Origin: Carallia brachiata
Lineage: Eukaryota; Streptophyta; Magnoliopsida; Malpighiales; Rhizophoraceae
Direction: 5' to 3'
DNA: 64,000 bases
NCBI GenBank assembly: GCA_021464245.1
Contig: JADCRB010000005.1
Location: 186,001-250,000, forward strand
Shown here: positions 47,321 through 61,474 of the stretch, in pieces
How the letters are laid out: each line of letters opens with the position of its first letter
How positions within the stretch are numbered: the stretch's first letter is position 1
Position numbers and translations under genes: made by a program
The notes under the pieces: model-generated
The model's input: only the letters and a program-made list of their open reading frames with translations
Told to the model about the DNA's origin: nothing
The model's database searches: none

Positions 47321-50300
47321 ATGGCTCCAGTGCTTAGCAGAAGCTTAGCTGCAACGGCGACTGCTTCTTTGGTTTCTTCAACACCCTTTTCATTTAAACA
47401 TTGCCCCAATAGCCATAACAGATCCTGCAGTCTGAGAAGTACCTTTCTGCCTCAGAATAATGGTCTCGTGAAGGGGTCTGCTTGTGCTGGCCTAAAGTGG
47501 AAACTTGATAGGCCAACCAGTCGGATTTCCGTCCGGTGTGAGGCGGCCGTCGCCGAGAAGGAGGAGGCCACCGATGCTTCCGGCGAGAAGTTTGAGTACC
47601 AAGCCGAGGTGGGTCCCTTTTGGATTCTTGTTTTTCCTTTTTTGACTCAACTTTGTTTTTTCAGAGTTGTAGGAGTTTTCTTCCCTTAGCTGTTATAGGC
47701 CAATTATTATTGATGGCTTTCCGATAGAGAATTAGATAATTATGTTTAGATATTTGTTGGTTTTGGTACCATTTCTCTGCCATTTACGGATTCTCAAATC
47801 AAAGAAAATTGAAGGGTGACACGGAATTCTGCTTGGCAGACTTGCCCTTTCTTTCAGTTTTCAAATAGGAATACACTTGAATCAAGACGAAGGATTTCTG
47901 GCCTTCTATACGTTCAGTTTGCAGTCAAACCTTTTTTCACTTTCAAGCGCTTAAAGTTTAGAATTTTAATTGTTTCAGGTCAGTCGCCTGTTGGATCTGA
48001 TAGTTCACAGCCTCTACAGCCACAAGGAAGTTTTCCTTAGAGAGCTTGTGAGGTGAGCATGTTCCTATCTAAAAAAATGCATAAACTTTATTCAAGCTTT
48101 TGCGATTAATGGGTGCTTTAAACATTTCAAAAATTGTGTCACTGTTCTAGTATGTAAATATGGAAACTTGAATTCATGTGCATAAGAGATCATCAAATGG
48201 TGCCCTGTATTGGAATGGTCCAATCCTTTTATGTTCCTCAAAAGACACAACTGGTAGTATCTCACTATATGTGGACTTGCGTTTACTTTGTGCCTCAGCA
48301 ATGCAAGTGATGCTTTGGATAAATTAAGATTCTTGAGCTTAACTGAGCCCACTTTGCTTGGAGATGCTGGTGACCTAGAGATACGCATCAAACCTGATCC
48401 AGACAACGGAACCATCACCATAACGTATGCTAGTGCTTCTTCTCATTTCACTCCGATTAAATGAATATACAGGATAGCTAATGGCATTGAAAATTTGCTT
48501 AATTTGTAGAGATACAGGAATTGGAATGACAAAAGAAGAGCTTATTGACTGTCTTGGCACTATTGCTCAGAGTGGCACTTCAAAATTTTTAAAGGCTCTT
48601 AAGGTATGTGTTTTGCTTAAGCGTCTGCATTAGATCGCTTGGAAATTCTAGAATCTGCGTTTTTCTTCAACATTAAGTACTAAGTATTTGTGGAAGGGAG
48701 AGCTTTGATATTATGATAAGACTAGTCCGTTGTGACCTGAGGTTTGGGGTTGAAGTCATGTAAATTGCTTCTTTGTGAAGTAAGGGTTATGCTACACACA
48801 TTCAACACCAAACTTTGTGGAAGCCGCGTGGATGGTGATGTTTTTTTTTTTTTCCCTCTACAGTAATGTTGGAGCTAACTTTTATGTCCATTATAATTTA
48901 TAGGAAAACAAAGACGTCGGGCCAGACAATGGTCTGATCGGTCAATTTGGTGTTGGCTTCTATTCCGCATTTCTTGTGGCTGAGAAGGTGCAATATAGAA
49001 TATTAAAATAGCTTGCAACGTTCGCCTTTCATTTGAGTTTCTGCCTCCATGGTAAATTGCTGGTTAACCTTGTATTAAATATGCACAGGTTGTTGTGTCC
49101 ACGAAGAGTCCTAGGTCTGACAAGCAATACGTTTGGGAAGCAGTGGCTGACAGCAGCTCATATGTGATTAAAGAAGAAACTAATCCTGAAAATTTCTTGC
49201 GCCGTGGAACCCAAGTTACCCTTTATTTAAGGGTACACGAAGCTCTTTGGACATTAGACTTGAAGTCATTATGTTTTCTTATTGTTGAGAAAGAGCAGCT
49301 TCTTTGGGTGGGGTTGGGCTGGATAGTTGGCAAATTTGTGAAAGATTCACGCATTTCTTTTTTATCTTAATGCAAAATGAATAAATAAAAAAGCTCTTTC
49401 ATTTACCAGATTTTGCTTTTCAAGATCAAAGGAAGTCTTATGTATTATTGTTTTGTTGCAGGAGGATGACAAATATGAATTCTCGGATCCACTCAAAATT
49501 CAGAATTTAGTGAAGAATTATTCACAGTTTGTTTCTTTCCCCATCTATACATGGCTGGAAAAGTCAAGAACTGTTGAGGTAATCATGCCTACAGTTAAAG
49601 GCTATATTTTCTAAATATATCTACTGATAGGGCATTTGTTTAGAATGAGTAAGAATTTTTGTGTCATCATCTTAAGTGTTGACGGCAGTTTGCAATTTTT
49701 TGTTTTGTGGTCTTCTTGTTTAAAATCTTCTCATAAGGTTCTATCTTGTTTATTTTATATGTAGTTCAGAAAATGAGATTGGTTCTTTTTTGGGTCGTAA
49801 CTAGTTCTTTACATTGTATGCATCGGCAAAATAGCCTCATCTAATGGAAACATTGTGCAGGTGGAAGAGGAGGAAGAACCAAAAGGAGAAGAAGAAAAGG
49901 CAGAGGTGATCAGTGTTGGTGGTGCTAATTATCAGTGCTGTTGTTATTCTTATCTACAGAATTTAAGCAATATTTATTATTTTATTCCAGGGTGAGAAGA
50001 AAAAGACGAAGAAAACAAAAACAGAGAAGTATTGGGATTGGGAATTAGCTAATGAAACGAAACCAATATGGGTGAGTTTTCTAAGTAGCATATTTACCAT
50101 CATTGTGCTATATCATACTAATATATGTTTTAAGTGTGTAGGAAAAAGAGATGGACAGTTACTGTAGAGATTAACTGCTTGTCTCAATGACCTAGTTTGC
50201 ATAAATTCGAAACAATTTTCCCATTTTTTCTTTTCTTTTGTTCTGCTGTAGATGCGGAATCCAAAGGAAGTTGAGAAGGAGGACTACCGTGAGTTCTACA

Positions 50301-53300
50301 AGAAGACGTTTAGTGAGTTTTTGGATCCACTTGCATACACACACTTCACCACTGAGGTATGATCTTTCCCCACTTTTTCTTCAGTTTTCTCAAATTCTAT
50401 TAGTCTACCATATATTGGCTAGTTTATGAACTAACTAAAACAATTTTGCAGGGAGAAGTGGAGTTTAGGAGCGTTCTATATATTCCTGGAATGGGCCCTC
50501 TGAACAATGAGGATGTCATCAACCCAAAAACAAAGAATATACGCTTGTATGTCAAGCGGGTGTTTATCTCAGATGATTTTGATGGGGAACTGGTGAGCAT
50601 TATTGTGATAGCATGAAATTTTTGGATCTCACTTCCTCTTTTTGTGTTATGAGATATATGATATTAGTTTTCTGCATCTCTGTTTTTCCCCAAAATAGGA
50701 GCCAATTTTTCTTCTTGCCCCATCTAGCACAGTAACAATGCTATGCATAAAGAGGACCCATTATGTGCATAGGTTAATTGGAGGAAGCGTCAAATTTGCT
50801 TGCTCACTAATTAGCATTGTACTCATACTGTATGCTGAGTGGCTAGAATATCTGTAGTTGAATTGAAGGAAGATCTTAACTTTGTAAACCTGAATTGGTA
50901 CAGAAAATTGAGAAGAATACATTCTGTTCTTTATATCTAGTTTATCTCACAGTAAAATTGCCTGTCTAGCTTGTGCATTAATGGATAAATTTATTGTTTC
51001 CCCAAAGGAGTATGCTAAGTTTGATTTTTTTGTTGGCAGTTTCCACGTTATCTTAGCTTTGTGAAGGGTGTGGTGGACTCAGATGACCTTCCTCTGAATG
51101 TGTCTCGAGAGATTCTTCAAGAGAGCCGAATTGTTAGAATTATGAGAAAGCGACTTGTCAGAAAAACGTTTGACATGATTCAGGATCTCTCTGAAAGTGA
51201 AAATAAAGAGGTGGGCAGCAGTAATGTCTCTTTGTTAGAACACTTTCCTTGTTTGATCTGAATTCTGACAATGAACTGGGAATATTTGTTGACTTGATCT
51301 TAGGATTACAAGAAGTTCTGGGAGAATTTTGGGAGGTTTTTAAAATTAGGGTGCATTGAAGACACAGGTAATCACAAGCGAATAACCCCACTGCTGCGCT
51401 TCTTCACATCCAAAAGTGAGGAAGAACTCAGAAGCTTAGACGATTATGTTGAGAACATGGGAGAGAACCAGAAGGCCATTTATTACTTGGCAACAGACAG
51501 CCTGAAAAGTGCCAAGAGCGCTCCATTCTTAGAGAAGTTGGTCCAGAAAGATATTGAGGTCTGTGCAGTTCGCTGATTCATTCATGTTATCACTTAAATG
51601 GTTGGAAGTGGCATTCAATACATGTTTGTCTGCAAAACAGTAAGCTAGTCATTGAAAAATACTTTATGAGGAATTAGTCTTTGGGTTTTAAGGTGAATCA
51701 GGTGATTAAAATAAGTGAGGAGGACTGCAAAGGAGCCTTGGCGGAGGGTACGCCGCCTCCACCATGATGCGCCAGGTCATGGTTTTGAGCTACTGTCCTC
51801 TGTCCCTGACAGTTACTAGAAAAAGGATAGAAAGCTGATAGAGATTAGAACCCAGATACAAGTGTAGGGATGATACTTAAACTAATATGAAGTTACATTA
51901 AATAGCATTGCAGATTAGCTAGTCTTATTTATCTCTTCCTTTCCATTTTTCTTAATGATTCTTGTGGTTGAGCTGTCTTATTTTGTTATTCATCTTTTTT
52001 CCTTCTGACGGATTCTTCTTTATTTCCTGTAATGGCGGAGAAATGATGTTCTTCCTTATCCAGATCAGTGATATCAGTATGGTTCTTGTATTCCTTTAGG
52101 TACTTTATTTGATTGAGCCCATTGACGAAGTTGCAATTCAGAACCTCCAGACGTACAAGGAGAAGAAATTTGTTGACATTAGCAAGGAAGATTTAGAGCT
52201 TGGTTAGGATTTACTATTTTTCTTGCCGTTTTATCACTGGAAACAATATTATGTTTCTTGTGTCAGAGTCTACCCTGTGGCATGTGTATTCATCTTTGCT
52301 AACGATAGAGGTTTGGATGGCAGGGGATGAGGATGAGGTCAAAGAAAGGGAAACTAAACAAGAGTACAATCTTCTTTGTGATTGGATTAAGCAGCAGCTT
52401 GGTGACAATGTGGCCAAAGTCCAAATTTCAAAGCGACTAAGCTCATCTCCTTGTGTTCTTGTTTCTGGCAAGTTTGGGTGGTCTGCCAATATGGAAAGGT
52501 TAGAAATGGTCATCAATCTCCCCTTCCCTTTTCCCACCAAACTTTCCCAGTCCTCCCAGAAAGGTACAATGCTCAGATGATAAATTGAAGTACATTAATT
52601 TGATCTGATTTGAAGCTTTTTTGTGTTGAAGGTTGATGAAAGCACAAGCTCTTGGAGACACTTCTAGCTTGGAGTTCATGCGGGGAAGGAGAATACTGGA
52701 GGTTAATCCGGATCACCCCATTATTAAGGACTTAAATGTAAGATCCCTCTTCTCATTACTTATGTTTGAACTTGGATTAGTTTTATTATGGCAAATCTAT
52801 ATGTTATTTTGTAAACAGTGTAAAGAATATTTACTTTGGGTTAGCTATAATGTTGTCTAATAAAATAGGAAAGAGAGCAATAGTTATACATGCGAGATGG
52901 CTTTAGTGTCTTTAAATTGAAGAACTATTATTGGTTTTGGGAAAGATCGCTAAAACATCTCCAATGATTATATAATTTTAAGATTTTGTTATGTAATCAG
53001 CATAAATTTTCAGATTCTTAATGTGGCTAAAGAAGCCTCCAGCGGAGTGAATATAACAGGCAAATAAAGATTATTTAACGGTTATGGACCTGCTAATAGT
53101 TGAATTTTATGTCTGTCTCTGCCATGCAAAGAAGAGCCAATTGTTTTTGGCAGTTGTATTTTGTTTGTTTTCCATGTATGCACGCTGTGTGATTTGTGTA
53201 TGGCAAATGGGAAGCTTGGTATTCGTAAAAACTTTTGACACTCTGCATGAAGTTCAATTGTTGTAGTGAGAACTGCATATGAGATCCAGATACTTTGCAT

Positions 53301-53888
53301 GGATAGGGACATCCACCACTCTGATGACTATGAACTATAATTACTTTTAGGAGCAGAGCAGTGGCTATTGTGTGCCTTGTTAACTGTTGACTGCCATCCA
53401 TGTGATACGCTGTCAGGCTTGACTGTTATCACAGAATATGTATTCCTTTGCAACTTTATGAAAAATGGCGTTCTGATGTTTGCTTATTCTGGTTACAGGC
53501 TGCATGCAAGAATGCACCCGATAGCAGTGATGCCAAGAGAGCTGTTGACCTCCTATATGACACAGCATTGATCTCCAGCGGATTCTCTGTATGGATGGAT
53601 TGAGTTTATTCACACCCATTTCTTTGACGACAGACAATTATGGTATTATTCTTGTTTACTCATCATCCCTCTATTGCATTGCAGCCCGACAGCCCAGCAG
53701 AATTGGGTAACAAGATATATGAGATGATGGCTATGGCACTTGGAGGAAGATGGGGCAGATCAGAAGATGCTGAGGCCGAGGCATCAGAAGATAATGTGGA
53801 AGAAGATGGAAACGTTGGTGAAGCCTCAGAAACACAAGTTATTGAACCGTCAGAAGTCAGGGCAGAGAATGATCCTTGGCAAGATTGA
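47321..53888 (+). CDS. HSP90.5: Chloroplast Hsp90 chaperone (HSP90.5 type)
   Basis: An ATP-dependent chaperone of the plastid stroma that helps fold and import proteins and supports chloroplast development. Eighteen GT-AG exons: 47321-47608, 47979-48052, 48299-48424, 48510-48603, 48904-48987, 49089-49232, 49462-49578, 49861-49905, 49991-50071, 50252-50356, 50452-50592, 51040-51210, 51304-51558, 52100-52202, 52324-52498, 52632-52737, 53499-53588, 53685-53888. They sum to 2403 bases, or 800 residues, close to the plant plastid form. Residues about 1-75 look like a Ser/Arg-rich transit peptide. ATPase signatures follow: [33 protein letters not shown]. The middle domain has [18 protein letters not shown] with the ATP-contacting Arg region. 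A charged EEE/KKK linker is encoded by exons 8-9. The end DPWQD replaces the cytosolic MEEVD, as expected for a plastid form. No breaks seen. Confidence 0.96.
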
Positions 53889-55273
53889 AAAACTATCTTG
53901 GACACCCATTAGAACAACTTAATCATTGTTTCATCCAACGTCAAGGACAATTTAAAATGGATATTGTCATAATGGAGAGAGCTCGCTGAGATTAAGTATC
54001 GCGGGGAAAGTTTTGGTGGGGCTGCGGGTAAACTTTCTGCTGGCGATGTATGCTGTTGAATCCCGCAGCATTTCAAGGTGTCAAACATATGCTAGAAGCC
54101 ATCACGTGCGTTGTTTAATGGTGTTTGATCAATTGTGGCGGTATGTTGTATGCATAACTTACTGGTCTGCGTGTTTTTGTCAAAATTAACAATGGTAATA
54201 GTCACTCTTCCTGTACATTTCTGCAGTGTTGAAGTGGATGCAAACGTGTCTTAAGGTCCTTGACGTATTATTACAAAGATACACCTGCGCTGTGTTTAAA
54301 CTTTGTGATTAATAGTTGGCAGTAAGGTGAATTTTCTATGCTAATTAAAAAAGGCACGACAGTTACTTTTATGATTACTAAATGTTAATATGTTCTTGGC
54401 TTATTAAACCACTGCAGTAACCTCAAAATTGCGGATTCAATATTTTAGTGCAAAACCCAAAAATTTATAATTAAAGTAGGCATTTCGTTAGCATGGTAGA
54501 CTACTTCAATTACTCAAAAAAAAAAAAAAAATGATAAGATGTGGTATTTGTCAAATTGAAAAAATTGTTTTCGTTTTGAATAAAGCAAGGAAAATATACA
54601 ACTCCTCTATCATGCTGCTCCTAATACTGTGATAAAAGCAAAATAGCATTGTAAAAACAACAGGAGGATAGAGAGAAGTGAAGATTTTTGTGACTAGTGA
54701 ATACTTTTTCTTTTTTCAATTATAGTTGTATAATACCTTTTTTTGATCCCCAATATTAAGTTGACAACATTTTTCTTGATTAAAGATTTTTTTTATCCTT
54801 AATTTTATTTACTTTTCATGTGAGTATAACTCACTCATAATTTTATAAACATACAAATCTATTTTTTTATTTTTTTTATTTAAACTAGATATCTAATTAT
54901 TATTCTATAGTATAAAATTATAAGTAAATTATACTTACAAAAAATGACGAGTCAAATTATTACTCCTATATTATTATAAGTTCTTCTCCATTCAATTTGG
55001 CAATGACTGTTTCTTCTACAAAGTACAAATTATAAAAATTAAAAATGTGTTTGCTGTTATTGACATTGAAAAAATCCATACAAAAATTTAACTATACAAA
55101 AACCTCAAAAAAATGCCTTTCAAAAATAAATAAAATACTTTTTTTTTTCAATTTTATATATTTTTTAAGTTTTTTAATCTTTTTTTACATATATAAACAT
55201 AATTTGCCCCTGTTGATCAAAAGTTCTGGCTTCACCATATAAATTAATGTTGAGCATCCGGCGCGTTGAACAG
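53889..55273. other. 3' UTR of HSP90.5 and AT-rich spacer
   Basis: Contains the 3' untranslated end of the Hsp90 gene and then strongly AT-rich DNA. I looked for the missing first exon (membrane anchor) of the P450 that follows and did not find one. Confidence 0.55.
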
Positions 55274-56901
55274 GAAAGAATTTTCTGCTATGGCTTGGCC
55301 CTCATCCCCAGTTGTCTGTTTCCGACCCAGAAATGATCAAAGAGGTTTTGAATGATAAAGATAGAACTTACCTGAAAGCGGATACCCAAGGTTATGTGAA
55401 AAAGATTTTCGGAGATGGCCTTGTGTCATCTGAAGGCGAAAAATGGTCTAAGATGAGGAAATTGGCCAATTTCGCTTTCCACGGTGAGAGTTTGAAGGTA
55501 AGACGCTGTTTAACACTACTCTTAATTAGTTGTTGTCATAGTAATACTTGCTAATTACAACGTAGAGTTGCTTTGCAGAATATGATCCCGGATATGGTTG
55601 CAAGTGTTGAGGTGATGCTAGCAGGGGGAAAAACATCAGGGGAATGAGATTGATGTTTACGAAGAATTTAAGCTGTTAACATCCGAAGTGATTTCCAGAA
55701 CAGCTTTTGGGAGTAGTTACCATGAAGGAAAAGATATTTTTGACATGCTAAGCAAATTGCAAATGTTAGTAATAAAGCATGCTTTCAAAATTAGGCTACC
55801 TGGCATCAGGTACCCCGCGTCTCTTGCCCTCGTCAATGTTTATTTGTGTCTTCTTCAATATTGGATGCAAACACAAACATTCGTCATTAGTATAATGCAC
55901 AAAATGCTAATGTCACATTCTTTTTCTTATTCAGTAAGATTTTCAGAAATGGAGATGAAATTGAAGCAGACAGGCTTGAGAAACAAGTACACAACTCCAT
56001 TCTAAGATTGCTTAGAAAGAGAGAAGAGAAAGTCTTGAGTGAAGGAGAAGATAACTATGGAAGTGATTTTTTCGGATTGCTGATAAGGGCTTATCATGAT
56101 GACGATGAATCAAAGAGAATTTCAATAGAAGATATCGTCGATGAGTGCAAGACACTCTATATTGCTGGACAAGAGACCACCAACGTGTTGCTCGCTTGGA
56201 CAATGTTACTTTTAGCAGTTCATACAGATTGGCAAGAGGCAGCAAGAAATGAGGTCCTCAAGACTTTTGGCCAACAAATTCCAAGTGCAGATGGCATAGC
56301 ACGACTGAAGATTGTAAGCAAGTTATTGTTCATGTTGCGTAACATAAACCATTTACATTATTTTATTACAAATTATGTTTTTTTTTTTTTTTTTGGGCTG
56401 CATGAAATGGAAAGGCAGGGATTGTGACTCATAGTCCTGTCTAATTTTTACTTCCTGATAATGCAGATGAGTATGATCATCAATGAAACTCTGAGATTAT
56501 ATCCTCCAGTTACTAGACTTGCAAGAAGAATTGAAAGGGAAGTCCGACTGGGGAAGCTCACTCTTCCATCTGGTATGACTGTTATAGTCTCAAATGTTGC
56601 TGCTCACCATGACCCTCTTACTTGGGGGGAAGATGTGCATCTTTTCAAACCAGAAAGATTTGCAGAAGGTGTTGCTGGAGCCATAGATGGCAATCCAGCC
56701 GCATTTTTTCCCTTTGGCTTGGGACCCAGAACATGTGTGGGCTACAACTTTGCACTAACTGAAGCTAAGTTAACACTTTCCATGATTTTACAACGCTACG
56801 CCTTCACCCTCTCCCCCACCTATGTTCACTTACCGACTACTATTTTTACAACACGTCCTGAGTATGGAGTTCAGGTAATGCTTAGGGCACTGCAGCGTTG
56901 A
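55274..56901 (+). pseudogene. CYP749-like cytochrome P450, first exon lost and frameshifted
   Basis: P450 mono-oxygenases of the CYP72 clan hydroxylate small lipophilic substrates at the ER; the substrate of CYP749 members is unknown to me. Exons 2-5 are visible: 55274-55497, 55579-55809, 55935-56313, 56467-56901. Landmarks: EKWSKMRK (C-helix), AGQETTN (I-helix), NETLRLYPP (ExxR), FKPERF, the heme loop FPFGLGPRTCVG with the ligand Cys, and a stop after LRALQR. Compared with the sister gene at 62930, a net 2-base deletion near 55620-55645 shifts exon 3 and creates a TGA. Exon 1, coding for the membrane anchor, is absent although the exon 2 acceptor is kept. The C-terminal half is otherwise clean, so decay is recent or limited. 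Confidence 0.85.
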
Positions 56902-59900
56902 AGCCAAAGTCATCTGTGTAATAGCCAGTTCTGCAATAAGGAATTTCTAAATGGAAAATGTTATGCATACAGAAGTTTGTATGCTAAAAAAATATATATA
57001 TATATAATAAAATAATATTTTTGTATTATTTTAAAAATAATTTTTAAAAGGAAAATTTTTTTTTAAAAAATCTTATATATTATCAACATTTTACATTATA
57101 ATGTAACACTAATCTAAACTTAAATTTAAATTTTATAAAAAAATTATTATTTTAATAAATAAAGGTACTGTACAATACAACTAACATCACCCTTTCTAAA
57201 TACATATGCCATTTATAATCTACAAATTGCAAACTTTTTGTTGTTTTTTCTTTTCTTTTTTTTTTTTTTTGAACTTTATTAATGAATGTTGGGAAAGGTA
57301 CATCCGACAACAACTGATAACCACAACAACTAATAAGTTTAAAATAGGACCCAACTACATATATTGAAATTTTTCGCACCGAATATGATACTCAGTCATG
57401 TGTATGTCATGTATGCCACCGTGTCCCTTAAAAAGACATATAATCAAGCAGCATTGTCTGGCATACGTGGCTCAACTTGACGGCGGGCTGGACTTGGTAG
57501 ACGATCTAAGGCACTAAGGCCGCCCAGCAGATTGGAACTGGGAAGACTAGTTTATATCAAGAAAAAAAAAAAAGAACAAATAAGTATACATATCTTCATA
57601 TGCACAAAAATATAATGATTATTTTTTACACTATATTAGTTAAAAAAAAATTTCTTTATTTTTTAATAAAAATTTAAATTTAAATTTAAATAAGTATTAT
57701 TATAAAATATAATGTGTTGACATTATATAAAATTTATTAAAAAAATTTATTAATAAAATAAAAAATTAATTATTATATTTGTATATAAAAATGTATATAC
57801 CTATCTCTTTTCTTTGAAAAAAAAAAGGATTTCCATTTCCCAAAAATAAAAAAAAGGACTGCAATCAACTTTGAATTCTTTCTTCGAATTAATCACACTG
57901 CAGCGGCGAGCTTCAAGAAGAAGCCTTTTCGACGCCGAGGTTTGAGAAATAAATAAATAAATGGGGATGAAGATAGTGGTTGGAGGATTAATGGAGGCTG
58001 TCAGCCATTATAGTTTTGGAGGATGTCGGCTTTCGATTTTTAATTTCAGACTTCTTTCAATGATTTTAACACGACGACGCCGATTTGAACATTACCACAA
58101 GAACTTGCCGCCAGAATTACCCTTCTTTGGGGCCGATCATCTACTTCACTACACCTTCATGACCTCCTTCCTTTAACTTCAAATTCTCACAATTTTTCTT
58201 CTGTCGCCAACGCCCAACCATCAACCACATATTTTCTTCGGTACTCTTCGTTAGCTTATGCAGAGGCGAGTTGGTTACTAAATTCCTTTTTGAAATTAGG
58301 GTTCTGGGACCACGTAGCTGTCCTTTTCACGTTTCCACCTTCCTTCCACGTTGCTGCTATAATTGAATGCTTCCACGTCACCTGCGTTTACATTTCGGTT
58401 TACAATTTCAGTATATGTAACATTTCCGTTTAAAATATATCCTCTGTCTTTAGAGATTAACCGAATTGATAATATAATAATATTTTAGTACCAACACATC
58501 AAGCCAGATAACATTAACAAGCAAAATCACAAGAAACACCATAATTTTTCACATTGACATGCAGAGTCTAAGCACAAGAATCTAATCCAGCAAAACTTCT
58601 ATTATTAATCGATTCATAATATAATTTTTCCAGTACATAAGTATTGTCTATCAAATCTAGGGATCTATCAAGAACATTAATTATTGTTGCACAACAACCA
58701 ATGACATCATCCCAATAATAGATACAATAAAACAATTAGAGAAATCTCAATGGTGCAAATGGCAGTAGGATTCAAAACAAAAGTGGAGAATCTGAATTGT
58801 TGAACGTGTAAAAAACATTCTCAAAATAAATATACTGAAAAACTCGTTCAATCGAAGTAAAAGCCATCGTTAGATTATCTGAGAAAGTGTCTCTCCATAT
58901 CTTTTTTTCTTCTTCTCCACGGGCAATTCAAAACATTGACTAAAGCTACCAAGAAAAGGTATGCAAAAGTATTCTGATATTTACAATAGGGATTAAAATA
59001 GATGGATTCATTTTTTTAGGGGATATAGTTTACACATAAAAAAGATAAATATAAAAAAATGATTAAAAATAGTATTTTATATTTTAGAGATAAATTTAAA
59101 AATGAGTCACTAATTATATGATTTTATCAATCTCTAAATTAGTAACTTTCAAAATGTTCACTTACTATCAGAAACTTTATACTAGAAATATGGACTAACG
59201 GTTATGATACACTAAAAATAATTATTTAGTTTTCCAACCACGTGGTCTACCGTCAGGGAAAAAAATTGTTTTCCAAGTCAATTAATGTTGGCTTATACAA
59301 AGGAATGTGGAATATTGGATCAATTGACAAACTTTTTTGATCAAACTTTTTGACAAACTTTGGTCAAAAAAAAAATTGACAAACTTTTCAACATTCTTGA
59401 TCAAGTCTTTTCTCACAACAATAAAATTATAATGACCTCTTTCTAACTTTATATCATGTTTTTAGTTATCTGTTTCTGTTGTTTTATATTGGCTACTTTC
59501 CTAGAAATTGTACAAGTTAATTTGAAATTTCAAAGTTCAAAGCCGGCAGTTACATATTGTGTGAGCATATTTACGTAGCTCAACACTAATTAAATCTCCT
59601 TTGTGTTTCTGTTAACTAATTTCTAAATTCAAGGGAAAAGTGAAAGAAAAGAAAATAAGTAAATGAGTATTTTTCAGAAAATAAGAAGAAACACAAGTGA
59701 ACAAACTTTCAAAAATGGGTTTAGGTAATAACAATTGGGTTAGCTAAGCAAATGAGTATTTTTCAGAAAAGAAGTGTGTAAGATCAAGAGGACAAATTAA
59801 GAGGATAGAGAAACGACAAGGCGACGGAAAAAAAAAATCAAATGGTCTTTTCATCTCATTTTCCTAGCAAGAAATCGTGTAATTTGTTTTATTGGCTATA

Positions 59901-60294
59901 TATTCTTATCAAAGGAAGCCACTACATACAATTACGTAATTTATATTATATAAAAATAAATAATTAATTTAATAATTTTTTATTTTTTATTTTTTAAATT
60001 TAATATAATTTTTATAATCTAACCATCTAAATTTTTATATATTAATTATGTACCTACTATTATATACTTACCCAACTTTTTCCTCGTCTAAAACACGACA
60101 TGCACGTCCACAACAAGAACGCTGCTCTGCAACCTCCAGACGGGGACCGCTGAACATTATACTGCGGAGTAAAATTTTGATGACACACCTTAATGGATTA
60201 GCCTGTCGAATGGAGACGTCGCCGTTATTTCTTCTCGCATTTTTAAGTATTGGGGAGTGAAATTTATTGGATACCCATAATATTTTGTATACAA

Positions 60295-60512
60295 TTTCTA
60301 TTAGGAAAATATTAGAGATAAAATTTAATTAGTAACAAAATAATAATAAAATAATACATATTATTAAATGATTATAATTTTAAAAAAAGAATGATACAAT
60401 TTATTTCTACTAAGAAAATATTAGGTAGCAAAATTTAATTAGTAACATAATAATAATAAAATGATACATGTTATTAGATGATATATATTATTAATGTCAT
60501 CGGAACAACTTT
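60295..60512. repeat. Diverged 109-bp tandem duplication
   Basis: Two units starting at 60295 and 60404 share TTTCTAxTAxGAAAATATTAG and later AAAATTTAATTAGTAACA, with scattered changes. Confidence 0.65.
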
Positions 60513-61429
60513 GAAATAATTAATGATTTAAAGTTTAACTGGTATTTGAATAGATAGAATTAGGTATTTAATAATAAATATAGGGTTATAAAAGTAATAT
60601 AAATAAATAAATATATATATAATATATTTATTTATATAATTTCAGAAATAGAGAGAGTATTCATATAGTTTCGTAGCAATCTTTGTTGCTTTAATTATCA
60701 AAAGTTTAATTTGAAATTTTTGATTTTTTTTAATAAATTGTTAAGAATCTTTCTTTGATTCTATTAAAATTAGTTTTTAATCTCAATATTAACATTATTC
60801 AGCCTTCTTTTTCACATTATAGAAACATACTAATATTTTTGTTTCCATTATTAGTTCCAGAATAACTTAGAAGTACTCCAAGGTTTTTCATAATTCTATT
60901 TAATTTAACTTGAATTCAACCTGAATTCTATTATGAGACTTAATTTTGATGAGATAAGCAAGAGTATATAATTTATTTAATAATATTTAATTATTTAATA
61001 ATTTATATCATTTTATATCTATATATTATCTCTTGGAATTAACTTATCTAAAATTTCAAATAAAGTATTCCCTTCGAATTGTGGGCAAGGCAGTAGTAAT
61101 TAGTCAAGACAGAAAGAAGACGTTCGGAAGAGGGAGGGCAGCGCTCAGCCACGTTGCACATTAAGTTAAGCAATGATAATCGTAGAAGATCTCCAATTAG
61201 GATAGCGTCACATTTAGAGGCGAACAAAGTTATTTAATCTTTTTCTTTTACTTAATTTTATGATACGTTAAATTTGAGCTTGTCATATATTAATTTTGAT
61301 TATTATATATATTTAAGAATTTTTTACGTTTAATTTTTTTATATATTAATTGTGATTGTTATATATATAACAAATTTTTTAAAAAAATTAAAAAATAAAT
61401 GTGGCCCGACAAAAATCTCACCATAAGGC

Positions 61430-61432
<3 letters not shown>

Positions 61433-61471
<39 letters not shown>
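61433..61471. repeat. (CT)n microsatellite
   Basis: About 19 CT units in a row, near-perfect. Confidence 0.9.

Positions 61472-61474
<3 letters not shown>

Noticed and set aside
52738..53498. Possible extra gene in the long intron 16 of HSP90.5 (several 60-100 codon frames)
   Set aside because: Frames lie on both strands with no domain, and flanking exons join cleanly in phase.
57961..58176. 71-codon plus-strand frame with ATG after an AATAAATAAATA leader
   Set aside because: No recognisable domain or splice continuation; the length is within chance for this region.
59660..59780. Direct repeat AAATGAGTATTTTTCAGAAAA at 59661 and 59750
   Set aside because: Short AT-rich repeat in a low-complexity spacer; no larger structure found around it.
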